From: Aureimonas sp. Leaf427
GTDB taxonomy: Bacteria; Pseudomonadota; Alphaproteobacteria; Rhizobiales; Rhizobiaceae
NCBI RefSeq assembly: GCF_001425485.1
Contig: NZ_LMQW01000051.1
Span: 342,489-406,488 of the forward strand
Length of the DNA stretch: 64,000 nucleotides
Direction of reading: 5' to 3'
Part shown: positions 36,822-45,922 of the stretch, in pieces
Layout of the letters: each line of letters opens with the position of its first letter
Numbering within the stretch: position 1 is the stretch's first letter
The notes under the pieces: generated by a model
Database searches by the model: none
What the model saw: only the letters and a program-made list of their open reading frames with translations
Told to the model about the DNA's origin: nothing
Made by a program: the position numbers and the translations under genes

Positions 36822-39212
36822 ATGACCGTCACGATCCTGCAGCTTGCACAGCATCACTCTCTCGGCTTCGTCGCGACGGCGCTGATCATCTGTCTCGTCG
36901 CAGGCTGGCTCCTCTCGGTGCTCATCGATCAGTCGAGCAGTTCTTCGATTCTGGCGCGCCGCTGGTGGCTTCTGGGAACCGCCGTCGTCGCGGGCCTCGG
37001 CGTCTGGACGACGCATTTCATCGCCATGCTGGGCTACAGGTCCGACATCATCCTCGACTACGGCGTCGTCACGACCGCCTGGTCGGCCGTGCTCGGCATC
37101 CTCGCCGTCGGCCTGCCGCTCACGATCTCGGCCGTCGTCTCGTCGCGCCGGGTGCGTACCGCCCTCGGCGCTCTTTCGGGCCTCGGCATCGGGGCGATGC
37201 ACTATACCGGCATGGACGCGATCCAGGGCTGCCTCCAGGTCCATTCCCATACCGCGAGCCTTCTGGCCTGCATGGTCGGCGCAACCTGTCTTGCCCTGGC
37301 ACGCGGCCTTCCGACGGCCAAGCACTCGCATTGGATGACCTGCGGCTTCTTCACGCTCGGCGTCTGCGGCACGCATTTCATCGCCATTTCCGGCACGCGC
37401 TTCGTTCGTATCGGCGGGTTCGAGACCGGATCGAGCGACACGGTGACGCTCAGCATCTTCACGGCCGCCGGCGCGATCGTGATCTTCATGGGCGCCTTCC
37501 TCACCGTGATCGCCGCCAAGCGCTTCGAGGCGCAGGAGAGGGCCCATTCCACGATCCTCTCGACCGCTCTCCACAACATGTCGAACGGCCTGCTCTTCAT
37601 CGACCAGCACCGGCGCGTCGGCCTCTTCAATGATCGCTATCTCGAAATGTTCGCCGTCACGCGCGAGCAGCTCGTCAACGGAATGCCGCTCGATGCGCTG
37701 CTGCAGACGGTCGGCAGCGTCAACGGCTGGGACGATCGGCTGCAGATCAGGATCCACCGCGACATCATGGATGCGGTCACATCCGTCCGCTCGACCCGCT
37801 GCGACGGCGCGACGGCGGATGGGCGCATCCTCGACATCGAGGTGCGGCCCGTGCCCGGCGGCGGCGCGGTCCTGACCTTTGACGACGTGACCAGCGACCG
37901 AGAGGCGCAAGGGCGCATCGCGCATCTCGCCTTCCACGACCCGCTGACGGGCCTCGGCAATCGCCGCGCCTTGCAGCTGCGCATGGAAGAGGGCTTCAGC
38001 CTGAAGCCCGGCTACAAGCTTCTTCTCCTCGATCTCGATCGCTTCAAGTCCGTCAACGACACCCATGGACACGGCGTCGGGGACCGCCTGCTCGTCGAGG
38101 TCGCAAATCGACTTCGCGGGATCGTGGGCGAGGCGGGTTTCGTCGCCCGGATCGGCGGCGACGAGATGGCGATCCTCGTCTTCGGCGATCTCGATCTGGC
38201 CAAGAGCCGCGCGAGCGAGATCGTCTTCCGGCTCTCCCAGCCGTTTCAGATCGACGCGATCTCGCTGACGATCGGCTGCAGCATCGGTATCTGCTCCACG
38301 GACGACGCGGAGAATCCGGACGAGCTGATGAAGCAGGCCGACATCGCGCTCTACGAGACCAAGCGAAGCGGTCGCGGTCAGGCCTCGCTCTATCGGCCGG
38401 GCATGATCGAAGCCGTCGTGGAGCGCAACCGCCTCGAAATGGAGATCGGACAGGCCATCGCGAATGGCGGATTCCACCTCGTCTACCAGCCCTTCCTCTC
38501 GCTCGCCGACGACCGGATCGTCGGATACGAAGCCTTGATCCGCTGGAACCATCCCAAGCGCGGGATGGTCTCGCCGGTGGACTTCGTTCCCCTGTCCGAG
38601 GAGACCGGCCAGATCCTTGAGATCGGCCGCTGGGTTCTGGAGGAGGCCTGCCTTCAGGCCGCCGGCTGGGCGCCGGACCAGCATGTCGCGGTCAACGTCT
38701 CGCCCGTGCAGCTGCGCTCGCCGCTCTTCGTCTCCCACGTCACCTCGGCCCTTTCCAAGAGCGGCCTTCTTCCCAGCCGCCTGGAGCTCGAACTGACGGA
38801 GACGGCGATGGTCGCCGATGGCGCGGAGGTCGCGCGCATCCTCGCCGATCTGAGGCGTCTCGGCGTGAAGATCGCGATGGACGATTTCGGCACGGGCTAC
38901 TCGTCCCTGGCCCACCTCCGCGACTTTCCGCTCGACCGCATCAAGATCGATCGCAGCTTCGTGGCGGGAGCGGAGGGCGACCGCCATTCCATGGCCCTCC
39001 TCGTGGCGATCACGCAGATCGGCAAGACGCTGGGCATCCAGACCCTGGCGGAAGGCGTCGAGAGCGAAGGCGAACTCAGCCTCCTGCGCTCGCTCGGCTG
39101 CGATGCCGTGCAGGGCTACCTGATCGGGCGCCCGGCGCGTCCGGGGGTGGACGGAATGCCGCCGGCTCAGGATCGACACCGGGGCGAGACCGCCGCGGCC
39201 GTGGCAGCGTGA
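36822..39212 (+). CDS. MHYT-PAS-GGDEF-EAL membrane signalling protein
   Basis: This 796-residue cyclic di-GMP protein starts with seven membrane helices containing three MHYT-type motifs (THFIAMLGY, GAMHYTGM, GTHFIAISG), proposed to bind copper and sense a gas. A PAS segment (about 255-365), a GGDEF domain (LLDLDRFKSVNDTHGHGVGD, loop RIGGDEMAIL) and an EAL domain (YEALIRWNHP, LELTETAM, DDFGTGYSSL) follow. The EAL phosphodiesterase residues look intact. The cyclase loop reads GGDEM instead of GGDEF, so synthesis may be weak or absent; this is inference. Confidence 0.92.
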   Translation: MTVTILQLAQHHSLGFVATALIICLVAGWLLSVLIDQSSSSSILARRWWLLGTAVVAGLGVWTTHFIAMLGYRSDIILDYGVVTTAWSAVLGILAVGLPLTISAVVSSRRVRTALGALSGLGIGAMHYTGMDAIQGCLQVHSHTASLLACMVGATCLALARGLPTAKHSHWMTCGFFTLGVCGTHFIAISGTRFVRIGGFETGSSDTVTLSIFTAAGAIVIFMGAFLTVIAAKRFEAQERAHSTILSTALHNMSNGLLFIDQHRRVGLFNDRYLEMFAVTREQLVNGMPLDALLQTVGSVNGWDDRLQIRIHRDIMDAVTSVRSTRCDGATADGRILDIEVRPVPGGGAVLTFDDVTSDREAQGRIAHLAFHDPLTGLGNRRALQLRMEEGFSLKPGYKLLLLDLDRFKSVNDTHGHGVGDRLLVEVANRLRGIVGEAGFVARIGGDEMAILVFGDLDLAKSRASEIVFRLSQPFQIDAISLTIGCSIGICSTDDAENPDELMKQADIALYETKRSGRGQASLYRPGMIEAVVERNRLEMEIGQAIANGGFHLVYQPFLSLADDRIVGYEALIRWNHPKRGMVSPVDFVPLSEETGQILEIGRWVLEEACLQAAGWAPDQHVAVNVSPVQLRSPLFVSHVTSALSKSGLLPSRLELELTETAMVADGAEVARILADLRRLGVKIAMDDFGTGYSSLAHLRDFPLDRIKIDRSFVAGAEGDRHSMALLVAITQIGKTLGIQTLAEGVESEGELSLLRSLGCDAVQGYLIGRPARPGVDGMPPAQDRHRGETAAAVAA

Positions 39213-39388
39213 GGGGCCAGGGAAGCGTCTCAAGGCGGCTGGCACGGCAAGGGTCGTCCGTCGACCGGGGAAGCCTTGCGGACCGTTCGGAATCGTCTTC
39301 CCCGGCGGTCCCCGAATTTAGTTTTTTGTGTTTTCACCCCCGGCACCGCGCCGCCTAGCGTCTCCTCGGACCCGAACCCGAGGCACAC

Positions 39389-40024
39389 ATGATCGAAACG
39401 CTGATCGTTCCCGGCCTGAACGGCTCGCCCGAAGGGCACTGGCAGCGCCATTGGGCGCATCGCGACGCTTCGTCCGAGCTCGTGGAGCAGGAGGAGTGGT
39501 CCAAGCCCCGGTTCACCGATTGGCTTCACACACTGGAGGCCCGGATCGAGGCCAGCGCACCCGGCGTCATCCTCGTCGCCCATAGTCTCGGCTGTGCGCT
39601 CGTCGGCATCCTGGCCGGCCGCCCCGCCGCGTCGCATGTGGGCGGCGCGCTTCTCGTGGCTCCCGCCGATCTTGGCTCGCTGGCGGAGCTTCACCCGACC
39701 ATCCGCGAGTTCGCCGTGGCGCAAGCTGCCGCGCGGGACGAGGTTCTGCCCTTCGCCTCGATCCTCGTCGCCAGCCGCAACGATCCCTTCATGCCTTACG
39801 CGGGCGCGGCGCGGCTCGCGGCCCGCTGGGGATCGGCCCTCGTCGATCTTGGAGAGGCCGGCCACGTCAACATTGCCAGCGGCTACGGCCCCTGGGACGA
39901 CGCGCGGACGATCGCCGACGGCCTACGCGGGCGGATCGACCGATCCCCGGCACCTCGGCGCCACTGGGACGGCGCGACCCTCGACGCCGTCTCGGTGCTC
40001 GGCCCGCGTTCGCAGCTCGGCTGA
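39389..40024 (+). CDS. RBBP9/YdeN-family serine hydrolase
   Basis: This 211-residue alpha/beta hydrolase shows the start IETLIVPGLNGSPEGHWQRH, nucleophile Ser in LVAHSLGCAL, Asp in ASRNDPFMPY and His in GEAGHVNIAS, all in the family order. Homologues are small serine hydrolases of unknown natural substrate. It is monocistronic; the 176 bases upstream hold no gene. Confidence 0.9.
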   Translation: MIETLIVPGLNGSPEGHWQRHWAHRDASSELVEQEEWSKPRFTDWLHTLEARIEASAPGVILVAHSLGCALVGILAGRPAASHVGGALLVAPADLGSLAELHPTIREFAVAQAAARDEVLPFASILVASRNDPFMPYAGAARLAARWGSALVDLGEAGHVNIASGYGPWDDARTIADGLRGRIDRSPAPRRHWDGATLDAVSVLGPRSQLG

Positions 40025-40199
40025 TAAGCGGGACGACATCGCCCTGCGGCGCCGGGGCTTGACCTGAAATGACGGAACGGGTGTTTCGCGCGCCTCGACC
40101 GGCCGGTGCGACCGAACTCGCGCTTCCGTGCAGGGAGTTTTGTGCTCCTCGCTTTCCCCGTGCGCATAGACGGCCGAAGCGGCAGTGTCTTCGATCGGT

Positions 40200-40345
40200 G
40201 GAAATGACAACGCCCGCCGGGGGAGGACCGGCGGGCGTCGTTTGGGTGCCCTGCGACTTTGGGAGGAGGATGTCGCGGACGATCCGCAATGGCCTTTGGG
40301 AGGAGGATGGCCACTGCGAAACTTTAAAATTCTTTAGCGCCACGT
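40200..40345 (-). ncRNA. Second anti-Shine-Dalgarno small RNA (alpha-r14/CcsR-like)
   Basis: Read on the minus strand, two hairpins (40290-40313, stem TGGCC/GGCCA, extendable to 10 pairs; and 40253-40276, stem GCGAC/GTCGC) carry the identical 14-base loop ATCCTCCTCCCAAA. A third, 40210-40238, is an 11-bp stem with loop TCCTCCC, the same loop as the terminator of the RNA at 18324. Only the minus strand exposes the CCUCCUCCC motif, so that orientation is preferred. The T tail after the last stem is weak. The 5' end and promoter are not defined; 40345 is an estimate. Confidence 0.75.
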
Positions 40346-40703
40346 CTGCGGCGCCGAGAAGAAGATAGGATGGTCTTCGCCGTCGAGCTATCGCGTCCGA
40401 CGCATAGCTGCATTGCACAATAGGCGCCCCGGGCAAGCCTTGTGCCGGGCCAAACGCTGACATGGCCGGTCGCTTTCACCCGCGTCGCCGCACCCTGTGC
40501 CGTCCAGCCGGCGCACCTCGCTTCTTTCCTGCGTGCGGCGCGGGATAGCGCTTGCAGACCCGGCCGTTCGCTGACATTCGGGAAGGGACCTCGATCCGGC
40601 GCGCGGGCATCCTCGATGCAGGCCGACCGGATGAGGCGAGATGTGGACGGCAGCCGGAGCGAGTTCGCGCGCCGGCGCGACCCTGGACGAGCGAGGCAGA
40701 GAG

Positions 40704-41636
40704 ATGGCTCCGAAAATCTTCATCGACGGCGAGCACGGCACGACCGGCCTGCAGATCCGCATGCGGATGGAAGGGCGCCGAGACGTCGAGCTCCTGTCGC
40801 TGCCGGAAGCGGAGCGCCGCAACGCCGCGCTTCGCGAGGACATGCTGAACGAGGCCGATGTCGCCATCCTCTGCCTTCCCGACGACGCGTCCCGCGAGGC
40901 CGTCGCGATGGTCGCCGGCAACAACAAGGTGCGCATCATCGACACCTCCACCGCCTATCGCACGGATGCGGGCTGGGCATACGGGTTCGCCGAGCTGGAT
41001 GCGGCCCAGCGCGAGGCCATTCGTGCGTCGCGTTTCGTGTCCAATCCCGGCTGCTTCCCGACGGGCGCCGTCGCGCTCCTGCGCCCGCTCCGGCAGGCCG
41101 GGCTTCTGCCGGGCGACTATCCCGTCACCGTCAATGCCGTGTCCGGCTACACCGGCGGCGGCAAGCAGCTGATCGGGCAGATGGAGGATCAAAGCCGCCC
41201 CGACGCGATCTCCGCGCCGCATTTCCTCTATGGGCTGACGCTCAGCCACAAGCATGTGCCGGAAATGAAGATCCATGGCCTTCTCGAAAAGGCGCCGATC
41301 TTCTCGCCCTCCGTCGGGCTCTTTGCGCAGGGCATGATCGTGCAGGTCCCGCTTCATCTCGATCGTCTGGCCGAAGGCGCGACCGTCGGGGCCATTCGCG
41401 AGGCCCTGACCGCCCATTATGCCGGCCAGGACATCGTCACCGTCGCATCCGAGGAAGAGACGCGGTCGGCGCCGCGCATCGACGCGACGGAGCTGGCCGG
41501 CAAGGACACGATGAAGCTCTTCGTCTTCGCCAATCCCGAGGCGGGCCATGTCAACCTCGTCGCCCTCCTCGACAATCTCGGCAAGGGCGCGTCCGGCGCG
41601 GCCGTGCAGAACATGGACCTGATGCTCGCATCCTGA
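40704..41636 (+). CDS. argC: N-acetyl-gamma-glutamyl-phosphate reductase (ArgC)
   Basis: The enzyme catalyses the third step of arginine synthesis, NADPH reduction of N-acetylglutamyl phosphate. The 310-residue protein resembles the shorter type-2 ArgC common in alphaproteobacteria: [18 protein letters not shown] at the nucleotide site, catalytic Cys in [15 protein letters not shown], and the HKHVPEM His. ATG 40704 follows GAGGCAGAG. It is not next to rpsI/rplM, where this gene often sits in rhizobia. The 360 bases upstream, beyond the small RNA, hold no gene. Confidence 0.93.
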   Translation: MAPKIFIDGEHGTTGLQIRMRMEGRRDVELLSLPEAERRNAALREDMLNEADVAILCLPDDASREAVAMVAGNNKVRIIDTSTAYRTDAGWAYGFAELDAAQREAIRASRFVSNPGCFPTGAVALLRPLRQAGLLPGDYPVTVNAVSGYTGGGKQLIGQMEDQSRPDAISAPHFLYGLTLSHKHVPEMKIHGLLEKAPIFSPSVGLFAQGMIVQVPLHLDRLAEGATVGAIREALTAHYAGQDIVTVASEEETRSAPRIDATELAGKDTMKLFVFANPEAGHVNLVALLDNLGKGASGAAVQNMDLMLAS

Positions 41637-41698
41637 TCGTCCAGCCCGCGACGGCCGGTCCCGTTCGTCGCCGGCCCGGTCTCGCGGCGGCTGGGAGG

Positions 41699-43027
41699 CT
41701 ATGACGTGGGAGGGGCACTGGAGGCCGGTCCCAGCAGCCCCGGCGGCGGGGCCGCGTCCTCCGCATCGGGGTCGCGGCCCTGGCTTCGGTCGAGTTCGCG
41801 CATGATGGGCGTAACGGTGATGCCGTGCATCAGGATCGAGACAAGGATGATCAGCCCGACGATCGCCCAGAGGCGGTCGCCGCACTCGACCGACCCCATT
41901 TCGTTGAGGCCATAGGCGAGATAGTAGATCGAGCCGACGCCCCGAATGCCGAAGAAGGCCAGCGTCAGTCTCTCCCGCAGGTTCGCCCGATGCCCGACGA
42001 GGCCGATCAGCCCCGTGACCGGCCGCACGACGAGGAGGATAACGAGCGCGGCGGCGACGTCGATCCACTGAAGCGCCGCCAGCAGGCCGCCGACGAGGGC
42101 ACCGCCGAAGAGGATGAGCAGCACCATCATGGCGATGCGCTCGACCTGCTCGGTCAGCTCGTGCATTTCCAGCTGGAAGTCGTGGTCGCGATGGGCATGG
42201 CGGAAGGTCAGCGCGGTCACGAAGACGGCAAGGAAGCCGTAGCAGTGGATGAGTTCGGTGAGGCCATAGGAAACGAAGGTCGCGGAGAGCGCGATGAGGC
42301 CGTCGCCGGTCTTGGCGAGCTTGGTCTTCGCCGGAACGTGGAAGGTGAGCCAGCCGAAGGCGCGACCGATCGCGTAGCCGCCGGCGACGCCGGCCCCGAT
42401 CTCCCAGAGAACGTTGTAGGTCAGCCACTTCGTGAACCAAGCCTCGCCCGTGGATGCTGCGGCGGCGAGGACGATGGCGAGGTGGACGAAGGGGAAGGCA
42501 AAGCCGTCGTTCATGCCGGCCTCCGAGGTCAGCCCGAACCGCACCTCGTCCTCCTCGCCGGACTTCGGCGGGCCGACCTGAACGTCGGCGGCCAGAACCG
42601 GGTCGGTCGGGGCGAGCGCGGCTCCCAGAAGCAGCGCGAGCGTCCAGGACAGGCCCATCCACCATCCCGCGATGAGCGTGATCGCCGCGATGCTGAGCGG
42701 CATGGTGATCGCGATGAGGCGCCAGGTGATCGCCCACTTGCGGAAGCTGAAAACCCGGTCGAGCTTCAGGCCTGCGCCCATGAGCGCGATGATGACCACG
42801 AACTCGGAAAAGCGCTCGGTGATCTCGGGATAGAGGGCGGGCAGGGGCCGAAGCGTCATCTGCGGCAGCGAGAAGATCGCGGCCCCGATGCCGATGCAGA
42901 CGATCGGCAGCGAAAGCGGCAGCCGCCGCAGCGCCAGAGGCAGCCAGGCGACGAGCGCGATGAGCAGCCCGGCGCCTGTCAGAACAAGGATATAAGGGTC
43001 GGGGCTGAGGTTAAGGGCGAAGTCCAT
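41699..43027 (-). CDS. CPA1-type sodium/proton antiporter
   Basis: This 442-residue protein has about twelve membrane helices and belongs to the cation:proton antiporter-1 (NhaP-like) group. The ion-binding region is seen in LGAALAPTDPVLAADVQVG and SEAGMNDGFAFPFVHLA (the ND pair), with FFGIRGVGSIYYLAYGL near the end. The tail of about 35 residues is Pro/Ala-rich. It likely exports sodium or potassium in exchange for protons. It lies 77 bases downstream of the phospholipase-like gene on the same strand. Confidence 0.92.
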   Translation of the reverse strand: MDFALNLSPDPYILVLTGAGLLIALVAWLPLALRRLPLSLPIVCIGIGAAIFSLPQMTLRPLPALYPEITERFSEFVVIIALMGAGLKLDRVFSFRKWAITWRLIAITMPLSIAAITLIAGWWMGLSWTLALLLGAALAPTDPVLAADVQVGPPKSGEEDEVRFGLTSEAGMNDGFAFPFVHLAIVLAAAASTGEAWFTKWLTYNVLWEIGAGVAGGYAIGRAFGWLTFHVPAKTKLAKTGDGLIALSATFVSYGLTELIHCYGFLAVFVTALTFRHAHRDHDFQLEMHELTEQVERIAMMVLLILFGGALVGGLLAALQWIDVAAALVILLVVRPVTGLIGLVGHRANLRERLTLAFFGIRGVGSIYYLAYGLNEMGSVECGDRLWAIVGLIILVSILMHGITVTPIMRELDRSQGRDPDAEDAAPPPGLLGPASSAPPTS

Positions 43028-43104
43028 GGCAGGGAACTGCCCGCCCGCGGTATCGATCCGCCGCCGCGCCGAAGCATTTCGTCCGCCGCCTTACCCCGCG
43101 AGCT

Positions 43105-44613
43105 TCAGGGTGCCTTTCGCAGCCGCGACCGAAGCCGCCGGAACAGGCCCCGCTCGCTGAGCGCCTCGAACATCTCGTCGGGCCCTTCGGGGTCCAGCAC
43201 CTCGTTGTCGGCCAGCCATTCCTCGACGGCGGTGAGATCGGGCGTCTCGTAGGGGCGAAGGCTCTTGCCCGGCCCCCGCAGCGCCTCGATGGTCCGGATG
43301 AGCGACCCGGTCGATGCGATCGAGCGTGTCACCGTCTCGACATCGACGCCGAGATGCTCGGCCAGGAGATCGTCGCGGATGTCGAGGATGGTCGCCCCCA
43401 GCCCCTCGTTTCCCGGCAGACCCGCGTCGATCGTCACGTCGCATTCGGTATCCAGACGAAGCGACCGGTTGTTCATGTTCGAGGAGCCGATGCGAAGGCT
43501 CCGGTCGTCGACGATCAGGATCTTGGCGTGGACGTAGATCGCCTCGCCGCCATCGGTGAACGGGTGGTAGATGCGGAAGCGCCCGTGCCGGTCGCGCCGC
43601 CGCAGCGTCTCGAACAGCCGCGCGCGTGCCGTGTCCATGGCGATCGGCTCCAGCCACCCTTGCGCGGTCAGCGGATTGATGACGACGATCTCCGGCCCGT
43701 CCTCCTCGTCCAGCCGCTTGGCGATGGCCTCGGCGATGCGCCGCGACGCGAAGTACTGGCTCTCGGCGTAGATCAGCCGCCGCGCCCCGGCGATCTGGTC
43801 GAGATAGAGCGTCTCGATCTCCGTGATGGCCTCTTCGCCCGGCATGTCCGGGGCCGAGCGGGAGACGGCCATGTCGATGTCGTTGAAGTGGACGGGAAGG
43901 TCGTCGGGCCAGCAGGAGGGCATGGCCTCGACCGGCTCCATTCTCCGTCCGCCCGCGTGGTGCCAGCGGTCGCGCGAGACGGCCGCGAGCGCCTCCGCCA
44001 TCGGCCCTTCCACCGCCGTCGTCGCATCGTGCCAGGGCTTGTAGCGCGTGCCGTTCGGCCGGCGGCGGCGGTCGTCCTCGTGGACATGCTGGCGCGTATC
44101 CCAGCGGTCCTCGGTCATGTCGATGCCGCCGCAGAAGGCGAAGCTGTCGTCGATGACGACGATCTTCTGGTGATGCGAGCCGGCGAAGGGATGGGCGCCG
44201 TCGAGCTTGGTGTGGATGCGCGGATGGCTCATCCATTTGAGCACGGTGAAGATGGTCGAGCCGCGCGTCAGGGTCTTCAGCGCTCCGAGATCCCAGCGCA
44301 GCAGATAGACCTCGAGTTCGGGCCGGTTGCGCGCCAGCCAGTAGATGAAGTCCCCGACCTTTTCCGGCGCTTCGTCTTTCCCTCCGCCGCGACCGAGCGT
44401 GATCCGGCCGTCGAAGTCCCATCCGATGAGGACGATCCGCCGTCGGGCCTTCAGCATCGCGGCGCGTGCGAAACGGAAGTAGTCGTCGGCGTCGACGATC
44501 ACGGAGGCCCGGGTCGCGCGCTCGATCCGCTGGCAGTTTCGGCCGGGTACGAGGGGCGAGGGGACGGCATCGGTCACGGTCTCAGGCTTGTCCCGTCCTT
44601 CACGTCCCGTCAT
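43105..44613 (-). CDS. Phospholipase D-family protein
   Basis: This 502-residue protein has two HxKxxxxD catalytic motifs: HHQKIVVIDDSFAFCGGID (about residues 145-165) and HAKILIVDDRSLRIGSSNM (about 355-375). The layout matches soluble PLD-like proteins that hydrolyse or transfer phospholipid head groups; cardiolipin-synthase membrane helices are absent. ATG 44613 was chosen because AAAGGAG precedes it. Phosphatidate or head-group transfer would fit the lipid theme near eptA-dgkA, but the true substrate is unknown. Confidence 0.9.
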   Translation of the reverse strand: MTGREGRDKPETVTDAVPSPLVPGRNCQRIERATRASVIVDADDYFRFARAAMLKARRRIVLIGWDFDGRITLGRGGGKDEAPEKVGDFIYWLARNRPELEVYLLRWDLGALKTLTRGSTIFTVLKWMSHPRIHTKLDGAHPFAGSHHQKIVVIDDSFAFCGGIDMTEDRWDTRQHVHEDDRRRRPNGTRYKPWHDATTAVEGPMAEALAAVSRDRWHHAGGRRMEPVEAMPSCWPDDLPVHFNDIDMAVSRSAPDMPGEEAITEIETLYLDQIAGARRLIYAESQYFASRRIAEAIAKRLDEEDGPEIVVINPLTAQGWLEPIAMDTARARLFETLRRRDRHGRFRIYHPFTDGGEAIYVHAKILIVDDRSLRIGSSNMNNRSLRLDTECDVTIDAGLPGNEGLGATILDIRDDLLAEHLGVDVETVTRSIASTGSLIRTIEALRGPGKSLRPYETPDLTAVEEWLADNEVLDPEGPDEMFEALSERGLFRRLRSRLRKAP

Positions 44614-45207
44614 GCCAACTCCTTTACTGCGATCGTTCCGATGCCGTCTCATCCGTCCGACCCGCATCCGCGTGCGCAGCGCGGGAAGAGGGACGTCCGA
44701 ACCGCGCGTCGCCCTCGGGATGCGCCGAACGAGCGGTGTAAACCGGCGCGTGCTGTCGCGCTCGTCCGACGACCCGAATGCACGGAGCCCGAACGGATCG
44801 GGCTATGTCCGGTTCCTGGTCGGGAGGCAATGGGCCTCGACGAAGCCCGATCCGATCGATCGGACGTCTCGGCGGGTCGGACGGTCGGCAGGAAATCCAC
44901 CTCGCCAAAAGCCGGGGGAGCTGTCTTGGTAAGGTCAGTGCCTATCGAATGAGCATGCAGGGCGGCTGGGCCGCGCAGGAGCCGTTGCATCGGATTTCAG
45001 CGCGAGAATGGCGTCGTCACCAGCGGCGCAACGCTGAAACTTACTGCATTTGCGGTGCTCGAAACCGCCATTAAGAATTCGCTAACTGCGCTCGAAGTTT
45101 CCGACATGCGTCATGCGCACGGCAGAGGTGCGATGAGGTGCACTACTAAGAGGCAGGTCATGCCTTTAAATATAGCTTATCGAATTGCTTCCCAAAGGCC
45201 ACCCCGA
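44614..45207. other. Intergenic, no gene seen
   Basis: These 594 bases between divergent genes contain a 14-base palindrome, tccgatcgatcgga (about 44848-44861), and an A/T-rich stretch at about 45165-45185 that is a likely promoter for the DUF1127 gene. No frame here has coding character. Confidence 0.5.
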
Positions 45208-45357
45208 ATGTTCCGCTTCCTCACCTCCGAAATCCAGAACTTCCGCGCTCAGCGCAAGTCGATCAACCTCCTTCGCGGGATGAGCGACCACGCCCTCGCC
45301 GACATCGGCGTGAGCCGTGGCGACATCAGCCGCGCCGTCCGCCACGGACGCGGCTGA
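45208..45357 (+). CDS. Second DUF1127 mini-protein
   Basis: This 49-residue protein (MFRFLTSEIQNFRAQRKSIN) ends in the DUF1127 motif MSDHALADIGVSRGDISRAV. The start is ATG 45208; longer in-frame starts lack support. Unlike the copy at 18180, its 3' flank has no CCUCCUCCC loop. Instead it shows a CAGCCCTCG/CGAGGGCTG stem (45358-45366 with 45404-45412) enclosing a CGGCTC/GAGCCG hairpin, then a terminator. It is monocistronic. Confidence 0.87.
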   Translation: MFRFLTSEIQNFRAQRKSINLLRGMSDHALADIGVSRGDISRAVRHGRG

Positions 45358-45442
45358 CAGCCCTCGGCCATCGCGACTCCGGCTCCCGAGAGCCGCTGGC
45401 GCACGAGGGCTGACCGGTCCGACGAAACCGACGAAGCAAAAC

Positions 45443-45478
45443 AAAGGGCAGGCGCGATCGACATCGCGTCTGCCCTTT
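45443..45478 (+). terminator. Terminator after second DUF1127 gene
   Basis: A 16-bp stem (45443-45458 with 45463-45478, one G-T pair), loop cgac, starts AAAGGGC and ends GCCCTTT followed by another T. The transcript of the DUF1127 gene should end here, leaving about 120 bases of structured 3' RNA. Confidence 0.75.
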
Positions 45479-45571
45479 TCTCGTTCGCGACGCCCTCCCG
45501 CGTCGCGTGCGGGCGATCGTTCGACCGGGCGGCCGGACGCTTCCGGAAAGCGCCAGCCGCCTGACGTCCCG

Positions 45572-45757
45572 CTATTTGCCGGACTCCAGCCGATCCTCGA
45601 CCTTCTTCCGGCTGTTTCCCACCGCTTTCACGGCGTCCTTCACGTCCTTTGCGCCGACGCCCTCCTTGGTCGCCTCGTAGCGCACTTCGTGGTCCTGCCC
45701 GCCGGCGACCCGGGCTCGATCCTGTGCCCGTCCGCGGCTCGTCTGATCCTTTGCCAT
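45572..45757 (-). CDS. DUF3606 small protein
   Basis: This 61-residue protein (MAKDQTSRGRAQDRARVAGG) has the DUF3606 pattern: a basic N-terminus, HEVRYEATKEGV and KDAVKAVGNSRKKVEDRL. Family members are small alphaproteobacterial proteins, often in stress-induced loci; function is unknown. AAGGAGGCCGAG precedes ATG 45757. It is divergent from the topoisomerase gene. Confidence 0.8.
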   Translation of the reverse strand: MAKDQTSRGRAQDRARVAGGQDHEVRYEATKEGVGAKDVKDAVKAVGNSRKKVEDRLESGK

Positions 45758-45865
45758 CTCGGCCTCCTCCTTGCTCGACGAAGCATAACGGGATGATCGT
45801 CGAGACGTTGCGAGGAGGGCCAGCCGGGTCGAGCAGCGGCACATGCACGCAGCGCGCCGCCCTCA

Positions 45866-45890
45866 GGAACCAGGCCGAAGGGAGCGGGTT
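45866..45890 (+). promoter_or_regulatory. EcfG-type promoter before topoisomerase IB
   Basis: GGAAC at 45866-45870, sixteen bases, then GGTT at 45887-45890. This matches the alphaproteobacterial general-stress sigma (EcfG) consensus GGAAC-N16/17-CGTT with one change. The start codon is 33 bases downstream. Confidence 0.6.
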
Positions 45891-45922
45891 GAGGACCCAA
45901 AACCGAACACGGGAGGCGGTCC

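Noticed and set aside
36639..39245. 868-codon minus-strand frame over the MHYT-GGDEF-EAL gene
   Set aside because: Antisense shadow without recognisable domains.
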